A stretch of 64,000 nt of DNA from Talinum fruticosum (lineage: Eukaryota; Streptophyta; Magnoliopsida; Caryophyllales; Talinaceae): contig JAITYX010000009.1 in NCBI GenBank assembly GCA_021018815.1, forward strand, positions 4,094,501 through 4,158,500, in the 5' to 3' direction. The notes below the pieces were generated by a model, which was not told where the DNA came from, did no database searches, and was given only the letters and a program-made list of their open reading frames with translations. A program made the translations under genes and the position numbers. This document shows positions 1-11,360 of this stretch, piece after piece. Position 1 is the stretch's first letter. Every line of letters begins with the position of its first letter.

Positions 1-2691
1 ATTCGAGTAGTCGAACTCCCTTCTATGGTCGGTTCGAATCCTCCGGATCCGAGTCCGAGACTCAACTTGGATTTTCTGCAGAGCTTGCTTGAACTCTTTG
101 AATGCTTCATTTTTGTGCTTAAGAAAACACACCCAGGTAAATCATGAGTAGTCATCAACAATAACAAGCACATATGATTTACCTCCGAGACTCTTGACAG
201 AGATTTCACTACATAAATCCATATGCAACAATTCAAGCACCTTGGATGTGGAAACGAGTTTTCAGAGATTTGAAAGATGATCCGACTTGTTTCGCCTTTG
301 CGCATGCTTCACAAATTTTATCTTTCTTAAATACACAATCAGGCAATCCTCTGACTAAACCATGAGACGCAAGTTTCTTAATGGTATGCATGCTAACATA
401 ACCTAGTCTACGATGCCATGTCCATGAATCATCATGAAGAGATGCATTTAAACAAGATAAATTCCGACTCGGGTCGAAAGAGGAATAGTATAAGTGTTAC
501 CTGATCTCATACACGAGAGCTTGATTTCCTTGGTAGCATCATCGGAGATATAGCAGCTGGTCTAAGTGAATCTTACCTCTTTACCTTTGTCACACAGTTG
601 AGAGATGCTTGAGCGGATTGTACTTTAACCCTTTGACAAGGTATACTTGGGTCGACCAGATTGCTTCCTTTTCCAATCTTGCCTACCCAATTATCTTGCC
701 TTTGCTTGTCATCTCCAAACGTGTGGCGTGAGCATCCACTTTTCCTCCCTTGTATTTTTCTAACTCGGAAAAGAGTCTTGAATCTCCCGACATGTGGCGT
801 GAGCATCCAGCTGTCTAGGTACCAATGCCCTTTTGTTCTTTTCGAGCTACCGCATGTCGGAACCAAACTAACCTTTCTCACTTCCTCTAACGAACCCGAG
901 TAACTCCCTTTACTATGGTCCTTTTCGAGGAAGTAGACTCTTGGGAACCCGATTTGAATAACTTTGGGTATAGTCCGATTCCGAGTCTTTCTTTTAGAGA
1001 ACTGAGTCCGTGTCTCTTTCTTTTGAAAAGTTTTTCTTTTATAAACCGGTGGAGAAGGTTTTCTCCTATAAGCTGAGTCCGGACTCGGTCATCCTTTCAT
1101 TCTTATGAATGGAATTGTGCTCAACCTTCCGAAATTTCACGGTTCGGAATCCTTTTTGAAAAGTTCTAAGTAGGAATCGGATTCCTCCTCTTTGTTAAAA
1201 CCAAGTCCTTCTTTTACGAAGGAGACACATTGAGATCCTAAGAGCATATCAAGGTTTTTCTAACCTTGAGTAAATTTTAAAACAAGTTCTTGAGACTCGT
1301 TGAGCTTTTGCTTCAATTGCTCATTCTCTTTTCGAGTGACTCGGACTCGGTCTCATTAGATTGAGTACTAGTCTTGAGTTCTCTTAGAGTAAGTCTCGGT
1401 TTTCCAATTCATTTTTCAAAGAGATGCTCTTAGAAGTAACGGACTCAAGTTGTTCTTTAAAGCGAGAAGAATCGGAATTAGACTTTTCTTCCAAAGTAAA
1501 AATATATTTGGCTAAATCAACTTTGGAGAATTTGAGGAAGTATTCAATTACCTCCCGAGGATTTGTTTCCTCACTGTCTCGAGTGATCCGAGTCCGACTC
1601 GTTTCGGCTTACGAGTAAGAGAGTGCCATCGGACATTTTGAGTCATCCGAGTCCTCATAATCTTCTGATGAGTCTTCATCACTCCATGTGGCCATCATAG
1701 CCTTTTTCTTCTTTCTGTCCCTCTTTCTCCTGGGACAGTCCTTGACTATGTGTTCCTTGCTGCCACATTCAAAACAGCCGGAGTTCTTAGTCAAAGATAA
1801 CTTTGAAGGGGAAGAGTGCTTACCTTTTCCATCCTTCTTGTCTTTCTTATAGAACTCTTCTCTTGGCTTCTTATCCCATCTCTTGTGCTTCATCATTCTC
1901 TTGAAGCCTCTAGCGATGAGTGCCATGGGATCCTCTTCCGAGTCCGATGAACTCGGATTTGCTTCTCTAGTTTACGAGGCTTTAGGCGCAATGTTCTTTT
2001 GGTGCTGGCCTCTGTGTCCTCCTCTTCCGAGATGGATCTCCTAGGTGAGTAGCTTCCCAATGAGTTCATCCGGCTTGAGTTGGGACAGGTTCCGAGCCTC
2101 TTCAATGGCTGTCACCTTAGGACACCATCTTCTCGTGGGTAGGCTTCTAAGTATCTTTACGTACATTTCCTCGTGGGAAATCTTTCTACCCAGAGATTTG
2201 AGATTATTGGTAATCTCGGTGAAGCGGATGAACATCCGAGTGATGTTTTCTTCCGGCTCCATCTTGAATAGCTCGTACTTGTGAAGATATTGGCTTATAT
2301 TTGCTTATCTAACCTGGCTTGTGCCTTCATAAGTGTTGACAAGTGTATCCCGCACTTCTTTGGCTGTGTCATAGGCCGACACTCGGATGTATTCTTCCGA
2401 GCTGATGGCGCACATCGGAATGTTCATCGCCTTGAAGTTCTTTCTTAACTTCTCTGCTTCCTCGGTAGTGAACTCGGCCTTTGTCTTGGTCACGAGTCTT
2501 GTTTCTTCTGTCTTCATGGGAATGTATTTCTTACTTGTATGATGTTCTAGACATCTTCATCGTGATCTAGCAGGAAACATTCCATGAGCTTCTTGCGAGT
2601 GCACGAAATTAGATCCTTTGAACTTCGGTTGTCTCATTGGAAGATCTTCCCTCATCGAACTCTCCATTATTCACGAGCCATTAGATCTTTA
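1..2691 (-). pseudogene. Element A gag-pol, decayed and truncated
   Basis: Gag starts near 2691 (minus-strand ATG) and can be followed in pieces: 2517-2305 and 2262-2041 (capsid-like region with the ITNNLKSLGRKIS stretch) and 1926-1609. The last piece holds a CX2CX4HX4C knuckle (CFECGSKEHIVKDC) followed by the KKKAMMATWSDEDSS acidic tail typical of Sirevirus gag. A coiled, Glu/Lys-rich linker follows (about 1600-1150). The protease is near 880-573: the active site reads Asp-Ser, but an extra base shifts the frame at once, turning the expected GCSRHM into WMLTPH. The integrase zinc and start-of-core region occupies about 480-1 in broken frames. The coding potential is dead; the domain order is that of copia Gag-PR-INT. 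The assignment is by motif recognition. Confidence 0.8.
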
Positions 2692-2726
2692 AACCTTTGG
2701 ATAGTTAGATCCTTTCCGAAAGGCTA

Positions 2727-2740
2727 GGCTCTTATACCAA
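2727..2740 (-). other. Primer binding site of element A
   Basis: Directly beside the 5' LTR. The minus strand reads TGGTATAAGAGCC, close to the usual copia PBS TGGTATCAGAGC that pairs with the 3' end of initiator tRNA-Met. This fixes the element's orientation as minus. Confidence 0.8.
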
Positions 2741-2741
2741 T

Positions 2742-4278
2742 TGAAGGTTTGCTCTTGGAGAGACTAAGTCACCCTAGAGGGGGTGAATACGGTGATGGGG
2801 AAATTTAAGCAAGTAATGGAAGAATAAAACTAGACATGACTCGTGGAGAGTCCGAGTCTAGATTGAACTCGGAAAAGTGCTAACTTAGAAAGTTACGTGG
2901 AAACCCTCCTGGGCGAGAAAACCACGGTCGGTGCTAATCCAAGCACTAAGTCAAATCCACTATTTTTAATCCACAAAATACGAGTAGAAAGACTCAACCG
3001 AATTGCTCCCTTAGACAATTCCTTACAAGATTTTCCTAGACTCGAAATTACCTTATCTAATCTAGTACTTCCTAACCGAGGTAACCTTTACGAGTTATGG
3101 ACAAGCTGAGTTAAGTTAACCCTTACAGCTCGGTCAAGGGACCTTACTCGAAAGTAAGAATGAGTGTTTGTAAGCGATTACAAGACCTTACAACTCGTAA
3201 AGATATTAAGTACGAGTTGGAGTTGTAAGTAGAAGATTGAGTATGAATACAATGACTTTTTCTTAAGTGCGTGTATTGACAGTTGGTTCAGCAATCTTCA
3301 AGTCTTGAGAGTTGCCTTCTATTTATAGATAACCAAGTAGATTAGCCGTTATGACTATCTTCCGACTGGAAGTCCTTTGTGACCGTTGCAATAGATTTTC
3401 TTAGTCACTCGAGAAAATATCCATTGAGGTGTGAATGTTGGGCAATGGCTCTTGACTTCTTTGGAAGTCCCAATCCACTAGTGGTGTCCGAAAAGTAGGG
3501 TGGAACCACCGTTGAGCTTAGCGTTGCGGATTTTCAATTTTGGAAACAAACAACCACGACACGAGTGTCCGGCCCTTGGTCGAAGTGGAAAAAGCCTTGT
3601 CTACTAGTGATTTGACGTTTTGAAGCCGGTTACTTTTATAATTCAAAAAATATGATAGCCTCATTTGAATAACCTACAAAAATAAATCAATTTGGTTCTC
3701 AAAGTATAAAATACTTTGGTTCAAGATTAGACACGAGATAATAATTTTAATTAAGATAATTAAGTGCATAATTATCCGAGTCGGAAAGAAATGGAATTTT
3801 CACGAGTCTAATATCCATTATACTCAAATTCCATCCGAGTAGGTCTAGAAGCAAAGCAAGTCGGATAAATAACATCAAAGTGGAAAGACTTGATCTAGAC
3901 TCGCCAGTGTTCAAACCAAGCATGCTCGACTTAGAAAGAGGAATTAACACGGCAATCCAATCAAACTTAGGTCATGAAGTCATAACCGAGTTTATGCAAA
4001 ATAGAACAAGTGTTTGAACATGCAATATATCCGAGTGTTGTCCGAGTGACTCGGAACTGTGTGTGAAATGATAAACAAGAATATGCTTTACGAGTCGGTC
4101 GAGTCAAAAGAGAATATATACGATAGATTCCGTAACACTCGAAAAGATGCTATATCACTCGTAAAAGCTATTAAAGCAAATAGAATGACTTTTAATCAAA
4201 ACCTTATGAGAGATGAAGTCTTATACCTGATCCCTTGATGGAACTTAGAATCATATATATGTAAGGTCCGAGTCTTCA
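2742..4278 (-). repeat. 5' LTR of element A (1537 bp)
   Basis: Starts TGAAG and ends CTTCA as read on the plus strand, giving the short terminal inverted repeat of the family. It shares the opening stretch around ccctagagggggtgaat with the array LTRs and the solo LTR. A minus-strand TATA box, CTATAAATAG, is at 3328-3319. Downstream of it in transcript direction are the repeated cttacag motifs and a cttacaact/agttgtaag hairpin. The second half (about 3960-4278) has diverged from the array LTRs more than the first half. Confidence 0.85.
3319..3328 (-). promoter_or_regulatory. LTR TATA box
   Basis: The minus strand reads CTATAAATAG, followed by AAGGCAACTC. The solo LTR keeps the same box (about 55770-55780). 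The array LTRs have a weakened version (CTATAAGAAG, about 10089-10080 in LTR1). It is the expected Pol II start signal at the U3/R boundary. Confidence 0.6.
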
Positions 4279-6730
4279 GCCCAAATGAAATTGTTCAAGT
4301 ATCCGATTTGATTTTAAGATGTGGAAAAAGAATTGGGATGTGGAAAAAGAATTGGGATGTTTAGCTTGTAAATAATTTGGGATGAAATGAGTTAAATTTA
4401 GGAGCTTGTGAATTCGATTAGTTATTGTTTGGTTGTTGTTTGATTGATGAAATTTTATGAGGTTGCAAATTTATATGTCCGAGTTGGTATAGATTGAGAT
4501 GAAGTTACAAATTACGATATACGAGATACAAGTTCTCTTTGTTATGGTGATTGATAAATCGGGACACAAAAGGGGTTATTGGTTGTTGTTGAGGTAATAA
4601 AGTAAGCTTTATTTTGAATATGGGTAGTAAACTCGACTAGTCGGTGATTTTAACTTAATTGAGTATCCGTTGCTGATCATGTTGCTAAAAACTAGAAATA
4701 AAACCAAGGGAAGCTAAATCCCGAAACCGCACTAGGCATGAATATAAAACAAATTGAATGAAATTAAGTTTGGGAATGTAATTGGGAATTGTATTGTGGA
4801 ATATGTTTTTGTGAATCGGATATTGATATGGGGATCACTAAATGTTGTAAATTGATGGAATGAATCGTCTTACATGGGGAAGACTAGAAACGAATCAAAG
4901 GTGAGTTTACGGAACCGAACCGAACATGAATATAACCCAAATTGAGGGGAATTGAGTTGTTGAATGAAATGGAGAATTAAATGGAGAAATGTGTTTGTAA
5001 GACTTAGTCATTGATATAAAAGCTATTATATGTGGTGGATTGCGGAACAATCCGGGAAGAGAAGTAACAAGTGTAAATTAAGTAATTATGTAGATTTTAG
5101 TCGATATGCGTTGAATTGGAATAAGGAGTGTTGACGTGGGGATTCAAATTATCATAGTAAATAAGCAAGAAGGGTGGGGAAGTTAAAGATTTAGGTTATC
5201 CTATTCATTAGTGCGATATATTGTTAATTCAATTATTTTGATGTAAATACATAAAAGAATGTGCTAGTGTGAATAAGTAAGCTTGATGGTGATCCTGAAT
5301 GACTTTTAATTAAACTCGATTCGAAAGCAAGAATTTTGTGGTTAGTTTGAAAAGAGTATTAGTGGTTTACACAAAACAATCCTCAAGTGTGATTTCTTGA
5401 TATTTGCTTCCAAATGTGAAAACGTATTCAAAAGAAGTGAAACTTATTTGACAAACTAAGTTTAGAAGGATTGCAGATTGTGCTATGCCTTCTATTGTCT
5501 TAAATTCATTTGAGAATGTTGTTGAAATGAAACTTGATGAGTGAACGTGTTGAAATGAATTTATACTGATTTTGGGCTAAGGATTGTTTAGTATAGTGGA
5601 AGGCTCGGTCTTGCGTATCGGACCATGGGGTCCTTGTGTGATAGGATGTCTACCAGCCTTGCGTTGCGTGATGGGTTGATGCACCTGGTCTTGGTGTACC
5701 AGGATGCCTAACCAACCATACGTATTCAGGTTGTTGATTCTTTCCTAACGAGGAAAGCGAAGTCTTCCAAGAGTTTCACTAGAACTAGGTCCGAGGAGCT
5801 CGAGTCATGGGGTCGCACCCCAAGAAACTGTTTGGTGCTAGTTCAAGTCAAAAGCCCTTGAAATATTCTCAATTGTTTCGAGTGATTTTTTGATGAGTAC
5901 AGAATTGTGTTTGTGAAAACGTTGAAATATGATTTCACGTTTAAACCGTGTAAACTTGTGTGAGTTTTGATTACTGAGTTTTACCCTTTGTATTTGATTT
6001 GGTTCAATTCATGGAATAAGTCTGTTTGGAAATGCAAGTAATCGACCGATAAGTAGGCCGATAACCTAAGGTGTCTTAATTGGAATTAAGAAATGTTATA
6101 TCATAGTTAGAAGGTGATTGATAGGCTATAAATATGTCTGCTGGTATACACGTGTAATGTGCAAATGTTGTGATTTTTGGGAAAGAATTACCCACCGAGA
6201 TTGTGGTTTGCTCACCCCATATCTCTCTCTTCCCTATCCAGTTGGAGGTACACCTCAAGGTGAATTGCCTCATACCTTAGCATCCTCTCGAGACATTTGC
6301 GTGATGCTAGTTTTGCGTGGCACTTACTGCTGAACGTGTATTTTATATATTCTAATTGCTAGAGACTTGTATCTATGTTCATGTAGTTGTTTAAGTTGTG
6401 TCTTAGACTAAGTAGGTTGTTTTAAAGTTTTAAATACATATTGGTTGGACTCCGGCGTGTGGTCATCGAGATCTCCGAGCGTGTGGCTCATTGAGTATAT
6501 CTATTGTCATTTCTTATGTAGATGTAAGGCTTTTAGCCAAAGGGATATGTCATATTACAAACGGAACTCTACCGAAAGTTTTTAGAAAAATCTCAAACCA
6601 AAATAAAATTCCCTCTAATACCTTTAAGTTGTGGTTAGAAAACCAAACATGACTCCTTAATTATCCTTAAGGGCTCCTTTCGGGAACCCTGGTGATATAA
6701 TACTCTTAGGCCGGGATTCAAGGTGTTACA
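4279..6730 (-). repeat. LTR remnant, probably gypsy/chromovirus (Tekay/Del-like)
   Basis: AT-rich non-coding DNA with no long ORF. Its right end reads ggtgttaca on the plus strand, i.e. TGTAACACC on the minus strand, a common start of long plant gypsy LTRs. The stretch 5600-5830 (ggaccatggggtcc..., ggtcgcacccc) has the look of such LTRs. Its left side is cut by element A at 4278, so the true start is unknown. Orientation is inferred only from the terminus. A perfect 19-bp tandem duplication (gatgtggaaaaagaattgg) lies at about 4319-4356. I see no gene here. Confidence 0.5.
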
Positions 6731-6906
<176 letters not shown>

Positions 6907-6956
6907 CCTTAAATAGAAATGAACAGAAAATATAAATACATGCTAGTTTTTATGTA

Positions 6957-7466
6957 CTACATCCGTTTCACAATACATGTCACTTTAACTATCTTTTTTC
7001 GTTTCATAATCCTTGTCACTTTTCAATTCTAATGGTATATTAATCATTAGTTTTTCAATTTTACTTAATTATTTTTTTATCTTTAAAACTTTATCATTTC
7101 TACTAATATCATAATATATTTAATTTTTTTAATTATTTTACTTCTTTTTATTCACATGAAGATGGAAAGGGAAAATAGATAGAGAAAGAGATAGAGAGTG
7201 AGAGGATATGGGGAGGAGAGAGTGAGACAGAGAAAAAGCATTGTGAGGAAAGAGATTTTGAGTTTAGAAAATCAGGAAGAGAGAGAAAGAGAGAGAGAGA
7301 AGTGAAATTAAGAATCTGGGAGGAGAGAGAAAAAGAAAGTTGTAATTTTATTGGAAATTAAAAAACGAGATAAAAGGGATATATTAGACATTTTATTACT
7401 TAATTAACTTCCTTTTTAATTTTTCTCTATCGTCCTAAAATGACAGGTAATTTGAAACAAAGGAAG
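6957..7466. mobile_element. Stowaway-like MITE (about 510 bp)
   Basis: The ends are imperfect inverted repeats: ctacatccgtttcacaata at the left, and the reverse complement of the right end reads cttcctttgtttcaaatta. Both continue into a matching (a)cTGTCAyt stretch. They are flanked by TA on both sides (6955-6956 and 7467-7468), the Tc1/mariner target duplication. The interior is AT-rich with a GA-rich stretch (7150-7345) and no ORF. Confidence 0.7.
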
Positions 7467-7468
7467 TA

Positions 7469-8404
7469 ACGTTAAACCGGCCCTAAATAGGAAAAAAAAC
7501 ATTGTTGAAGAAATCTTTAGAATGAAAGGAGTTGTGGGAATTGAACGGATAAAGGCAAAGCTACCTCTTTAATGTTTATCCATCAAAGTCAAAATGACAT
7601 GTGAGCATATATGTAGATTTTACAAGGCAAATAGGACATTAGTAAATGGAAGCTTTAAGGTAATGAGACTTCCAACTAATACGTTTTCTGTTAAATTAGT
7701 TCTAATTGTTAATATTTATCCATATAGTAATGAAATTTAAAAGAAAACAGACCAACAATTTTCTTGTTACTCTCACAGGGGCTCATGATTTTTGTGTTCT
7801 TTTTAAAGTTTAGTGATCATTGTGAAATTTATTTATAATCTTTGTTTTCTATATTGCATAGTTTATATTTATTTATGTTATTTTTTGTATTCTGTTTTAT
7901 GTTTCAATATTTTATTTTATGTTTTATTTTATTGGAAATTATTAAATAATATTTCACAGGTGAAAGAAATTAATTTTATTATTTCTATATTATTTATATT
8001 TTAGAAGTCCTTTGTCATGCATTTAGAATTTCTGTTTTGTTGGATCGAAAGGATTGTTGTGTCTTTCTTACCCCTCATCAAGAAGAAAATTTTTCTTTCA
8101 ATTCTTTGAAACTTTTCAAGGAAGAAAAAAATACGAGTTGCAAAAATGCGCTAACGCCTTCATCTTCTGATAAATTAGGGCATGCGATGTTTACTATTGG
8201 AAAAGAATATTCTACAAAGAAAACATAGGATACTATATAAAAATGGAAAGTGATTTGGAGTTTTGCATCTCAAGAGGGTTTTTTTTTTTTGTTTTTGTTT
8301 TTTGGGAAGTAAAAGGGAAGATATTGTTTTTCAAATACACTAATCACCAATTTAAGAAGGTATTTAGAGGATATCTTCATTTTTCTTTATAGACTACAAA
8401 CATT
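7469..8404. other. AT-rich stretch, no recognised feature
   Basis: Short ORFs only (for example 7813-8004 and 8037-8228), none with a recognisable domain. There is a homopolymer T run near 8279-8290. It may belong to the 5' side of the older copia element that follows, but I see no terminus. Confidence 0.5.
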
Positions 8405-8910
8405 TCACATACCTTTTTCTTTGTTGGTTTTTAGCCGAGCGAACATCCTACTATCCATTGACCCTTTGTTTGTCGGAACTTTTGATCTTGTAAAGGCTCG
8501 AGAATTAGCAAGTATCAAGGTGGCACGACCGTGCCAAAAATGACGATGCACGTGCCGTAGCTGAAAACCAAGAGCGAGTCCCAGCCAGAATAGTGGCACC
8601 GCCTAAACCGTGCCACTAGTCATGACCGTGCCAATGTGGCACCCCGGTGCCATGCTTGGCACAACCTTGTCGGGCTGCTTCGTAGTATTTGCTTGTTTTT
8701 TCCATGGTAGTTTGTCTTCATCCATTTTTGGGGTTTATTCTTCAGCTGTTACATGGGTTTATCGCAAAGATTATTGCACATTTTATTGCCCAAGTTTATT
8801 GCTAGTAATTGCCGTAGCTCCAACGTTTCCACCATTTTTATTCACAAGATCATTCAAGAAATTATTCCAAATTCAAGATATTAACCTAAATCATACACAT
8901 TTCCTGCACC
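8405..8910 (+). repeat. 5' leader or LTR remnant of the older copia element
   Basis: Precedes the gag relic at 8911. Positions 8518-8665 are dense in ggcacg/cgtgcc and tggcac/gtgcca in both orientations (about ten half-sites in 150 bp), like the palindromic clusters seen in some copia LTR promoters. No clear LTR end or tRNA-Met PBS is visible, and the N-terminal part of gag seems to be missing, so an internal deletion is likely. Confidence 0.4.
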
Positions 8911-9429
8911 ATGATTGATGAGCAATGGGAGAAACTCCATGAGAAAGCTCTTTTAATAATTCACTTATGCTCTGCGCCTCATGTTCTTCGTGAGGTAATT
9001 GACAAGTCTTCCTCTGCAGATCTTTGGCTTCGATTAGAGCAATTTTACATGACCAAGAGTCTTGCTAACAAAATCCATCGCAAAGAGCATTTGTACACAT
9101 TCTCTATCACCGAAGGTACTCCCATTCGTAAGCATCTTAATGAGTTTAATTTCATCCTTATTGATTTAGGGAATTTAAATGTTAAAATTGAAGAGGAGAA
9201 TAAAGTTATTTTGTCGGTTGTTTCATTGCCGCTCTCTTATAAGCATTTCAAAGAAATCCTCTTATATAGGAATAATAAGACATTGTCATTTGAGGGTGTT
9301 AAGGCTAATCTTTTATCTAAAGGGAAGTATGATATTGATGTGCATGTTGATAAAGGCAAGGGTTTGACTGTTAGAGAAAAGAAGGGTTCTAAACATAAAT
9401 TTCAAAAACGTAAATCCATCAAAACATGT
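8911..9429 (+). pseudogene. Older copia element: gag, 5' part (interrupted)
   Basis: Plus-strand open frame of 173 codons typical of copia Gag of the UBN2/retrotran_gag type: WLRLEQFYMTKSLANKIHRK, then GTPIRKHLNEFN, VSLPLSYKHFKEILLY, LSFEGVKANLLSKGK and a basic tail KKGSKHKFQKRKSIKTC. The start Met is simply the first available; the usual N-terminal 80 or so residues are not seen. The frame runs into codon TGT (9427-9429), the first Cys of the zinc knuckle, exactly where the tandem array is inserted. The knuckle continues in the same frame at 48014. Gag would package the element's RNA; this copy is dead. Confidence 0.85.
9425..9429. other. Target site duplication (catgt), left copy
   Basis: Five bases directly before LTR1. 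The identical catgt is at 48009-48013 directly after LTR5. No other LTR in the array is flanked by it. Confidence 0.9.
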
Positions 9430-10968
9430 TGAAGGTTTGCTCGGGGAGAGTCTCGAGTCACCCTAGAGGGGGTGAATAGGGTGATGGAAAAATCTTTGCG
9501 AAAACACACACTTTTGTGCGGAAAAGTGACCAAGACAGAATCCGAGTCTAAACACGGGGTCGAAAAGATTGGACTCGTAAAGCAATGAATCGAAGAAGCG
9601 GGAGCACTAATGCCGTCCGAGTCTAGAATGAACTCGGAAAGAGAACACGAAATATTTACGTGGAAACCCTCCCGGGGCAGAAAACCACGGCCCGTGTCAA
9701 TCCAGACACGAAGTCAAATCCACTATTTTGAGTCCACAAAATACCGTGAACTTGACGTAACCCGAGTTGCTCCCTTAAACAACTCTATACGGATTTTCCT
9801 AGACTCGAAGTTACCTTATCTCGATCTAGTACTTCCTAGCTGAGATAACCCTTACAGCTAGGGACAACTAAGCTGAGTTAACCTTTACAGACTTAGTCAA
9901 GGGACCTTACAAAGAATGTAAGAAGTGTTTGTAACGAAGTACAAGACCTTACAACTCGAAAGTAATGAATTACGAGTGGGAGTTGTAAGTTGAAGATTGA
10001 GAGTAAAAATACAATAACTTTGAACAAGTAAGTGTATAGACAATATGTTCTGCAACCTTCAAGTCTTGTGAAGTGGCTTCTTCTTATAGATAAGACCAGG
10101 CAGAGTAGCCGTTATTTCCATCTCGCTGACCGAGAGTCCTCTCGTGACCGTTGAGAAAGGCTTTCGAGTCACTCAGAAAGTATCCGTTGAAATATGAATG
10201 TTGGACAACGGTTTAACTCTCTTGGAAGTCCCAAAACCATTGGTTGTGTCTTGAAAACCGAGGTGAAAACCACTCGTTAGGCTTGGCGTTCCAGCTTTTC
10301 CGGATATTGAAGCGACATGCTTCGACACAATCTTCCGAGACTAAAGCGGGGAAGGTGAAAAGCCATATCTCGCTGGTGATTTGACGTTCGAAGCCGGCTA
10401 CTTTTGTAGTTTTGAAAAGATATCCTCGATTGAATAACCTACAAAAGTAAAACAACTTTGGTTCTCAAAGTATAAAATACTTTGGTCCAAGGTTAGACAC
10501 GAGATAACAAAATAATCTTGAGAAATTACGCAATTGATTATCCGAGTCGAAAGGAAATGGGATATTCCGAGTCTAATATCCATGATACTCGGAATTCCAT
10601 ATGACTTAGTCTTAAGAAAAGAAACACGTTCTACAAAGAAATATCAAAGTGAGAAAGAACTTGATATAGACTAAGCATGAAATGAACTATGAATGCCGAC
10701 TATGCAAACGATAGAGTAAATAATCACAAGTCGGATTCCGAGTGAGAAAGGACTCGGAATAAAGAACAACTTTTCCGAGTCTCTAACAAAAAAACGATTA
10801 AAGAGATATGTGAAGGCCGAATCGCATAGGAAGGATACTATTTAATTCAAGTATGTTTCTAAGACACGAGAGAATGCCTTGGAATCAAAACTCTATATGA
10901 ATGACATCGTTATACCCGATTCCTTTTGCATGACTCGGAAAGATATAGAGCAGATGTCCGAGTCTTCA
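9430..10968 (-). repeat. LTR1 of array (outer, 3' LTR of unit 1; 1539 bp)
   Basis: TGAAG...CTTCA ends. The left border is the TSD and the right border the PPT. It keeps the TCCGAGT/ACTCGGA motifs mostly in the form seen in the solo LTR (for example at 10543, 10567, 10591 and 10760), unlike LTRs 2-5. A 10-bp stem pairs 9948-9957 with 9980-9989, and a smaller one pairs 9906-9911 with 9917-9922. The TATA-like box is at about 10089-10080. Confidence 0.95.
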
Positions 10969-10983
10969 ATCTCCCCTTTTGAT
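10969..10983 (-). other. Polypurine tract, unit 1
   Basis: The minus strand reads CATCAAAAGGGGAGAT immediately before the LTR start TGAAGACTCGG. It is the plus-strand DNA primer site. Further PPT-like tracts lie at 11208-11197 and 11243-11229. Confidence 0.85.
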
Positions 10984-11360
10984 GAAAGGCATTCCAAACA
11001 TAAACAGAAACTTTGTTAGAAGAAAATAGATTGATTCCGAGTAGTTTGATAAAAAGATAAGGCATATTGAATAGATCGAGTGATATACAATATATCGAGC
11101 AAGATAAAGTATGCTTTAACTCATTAACTCGAAAACGAAAGAACTCGAAATAATGAAATGCATTAATCCATTAAAAATTTACAAGGGCAGTAAAAACTCC
11201 CCTAAACAAGATAACCAGCTTCGACTACATTTTCTCCCCTTGCCTTTCAAAGAAAAACAAGAACCAAAAAGAAAGGAGAAAAGAACAAGTAATACACATA
11301 AGTTGTCCGGACAAAAAGAAAATTTTGAAGCGAAATTCGGAGACACCGAGGAATCGTGAC

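Larger units (their letters stand above)
1..4278 (-). mobile_element. Element A: Ty1/copia (Sirevirus-like) retrotransposon, cut by window start
   Basis: Minus-strand LTR retrotransposon. Reading right to left it shows a 5' LTR (2742-4278), a PBS beside it, gag with a CCHC knuckle, protease and the start of integrase; the rest lies beyond position 1. Its proteins align by eye with those of the array at 9430-48008 but are clearly diverged and carry frameshifts and stops, so it is an older, separate insertion of the same family. The other LTR and the TSD partner are outside the window. The 5 bases after the LTR are gccca. Confidence 0.85.
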
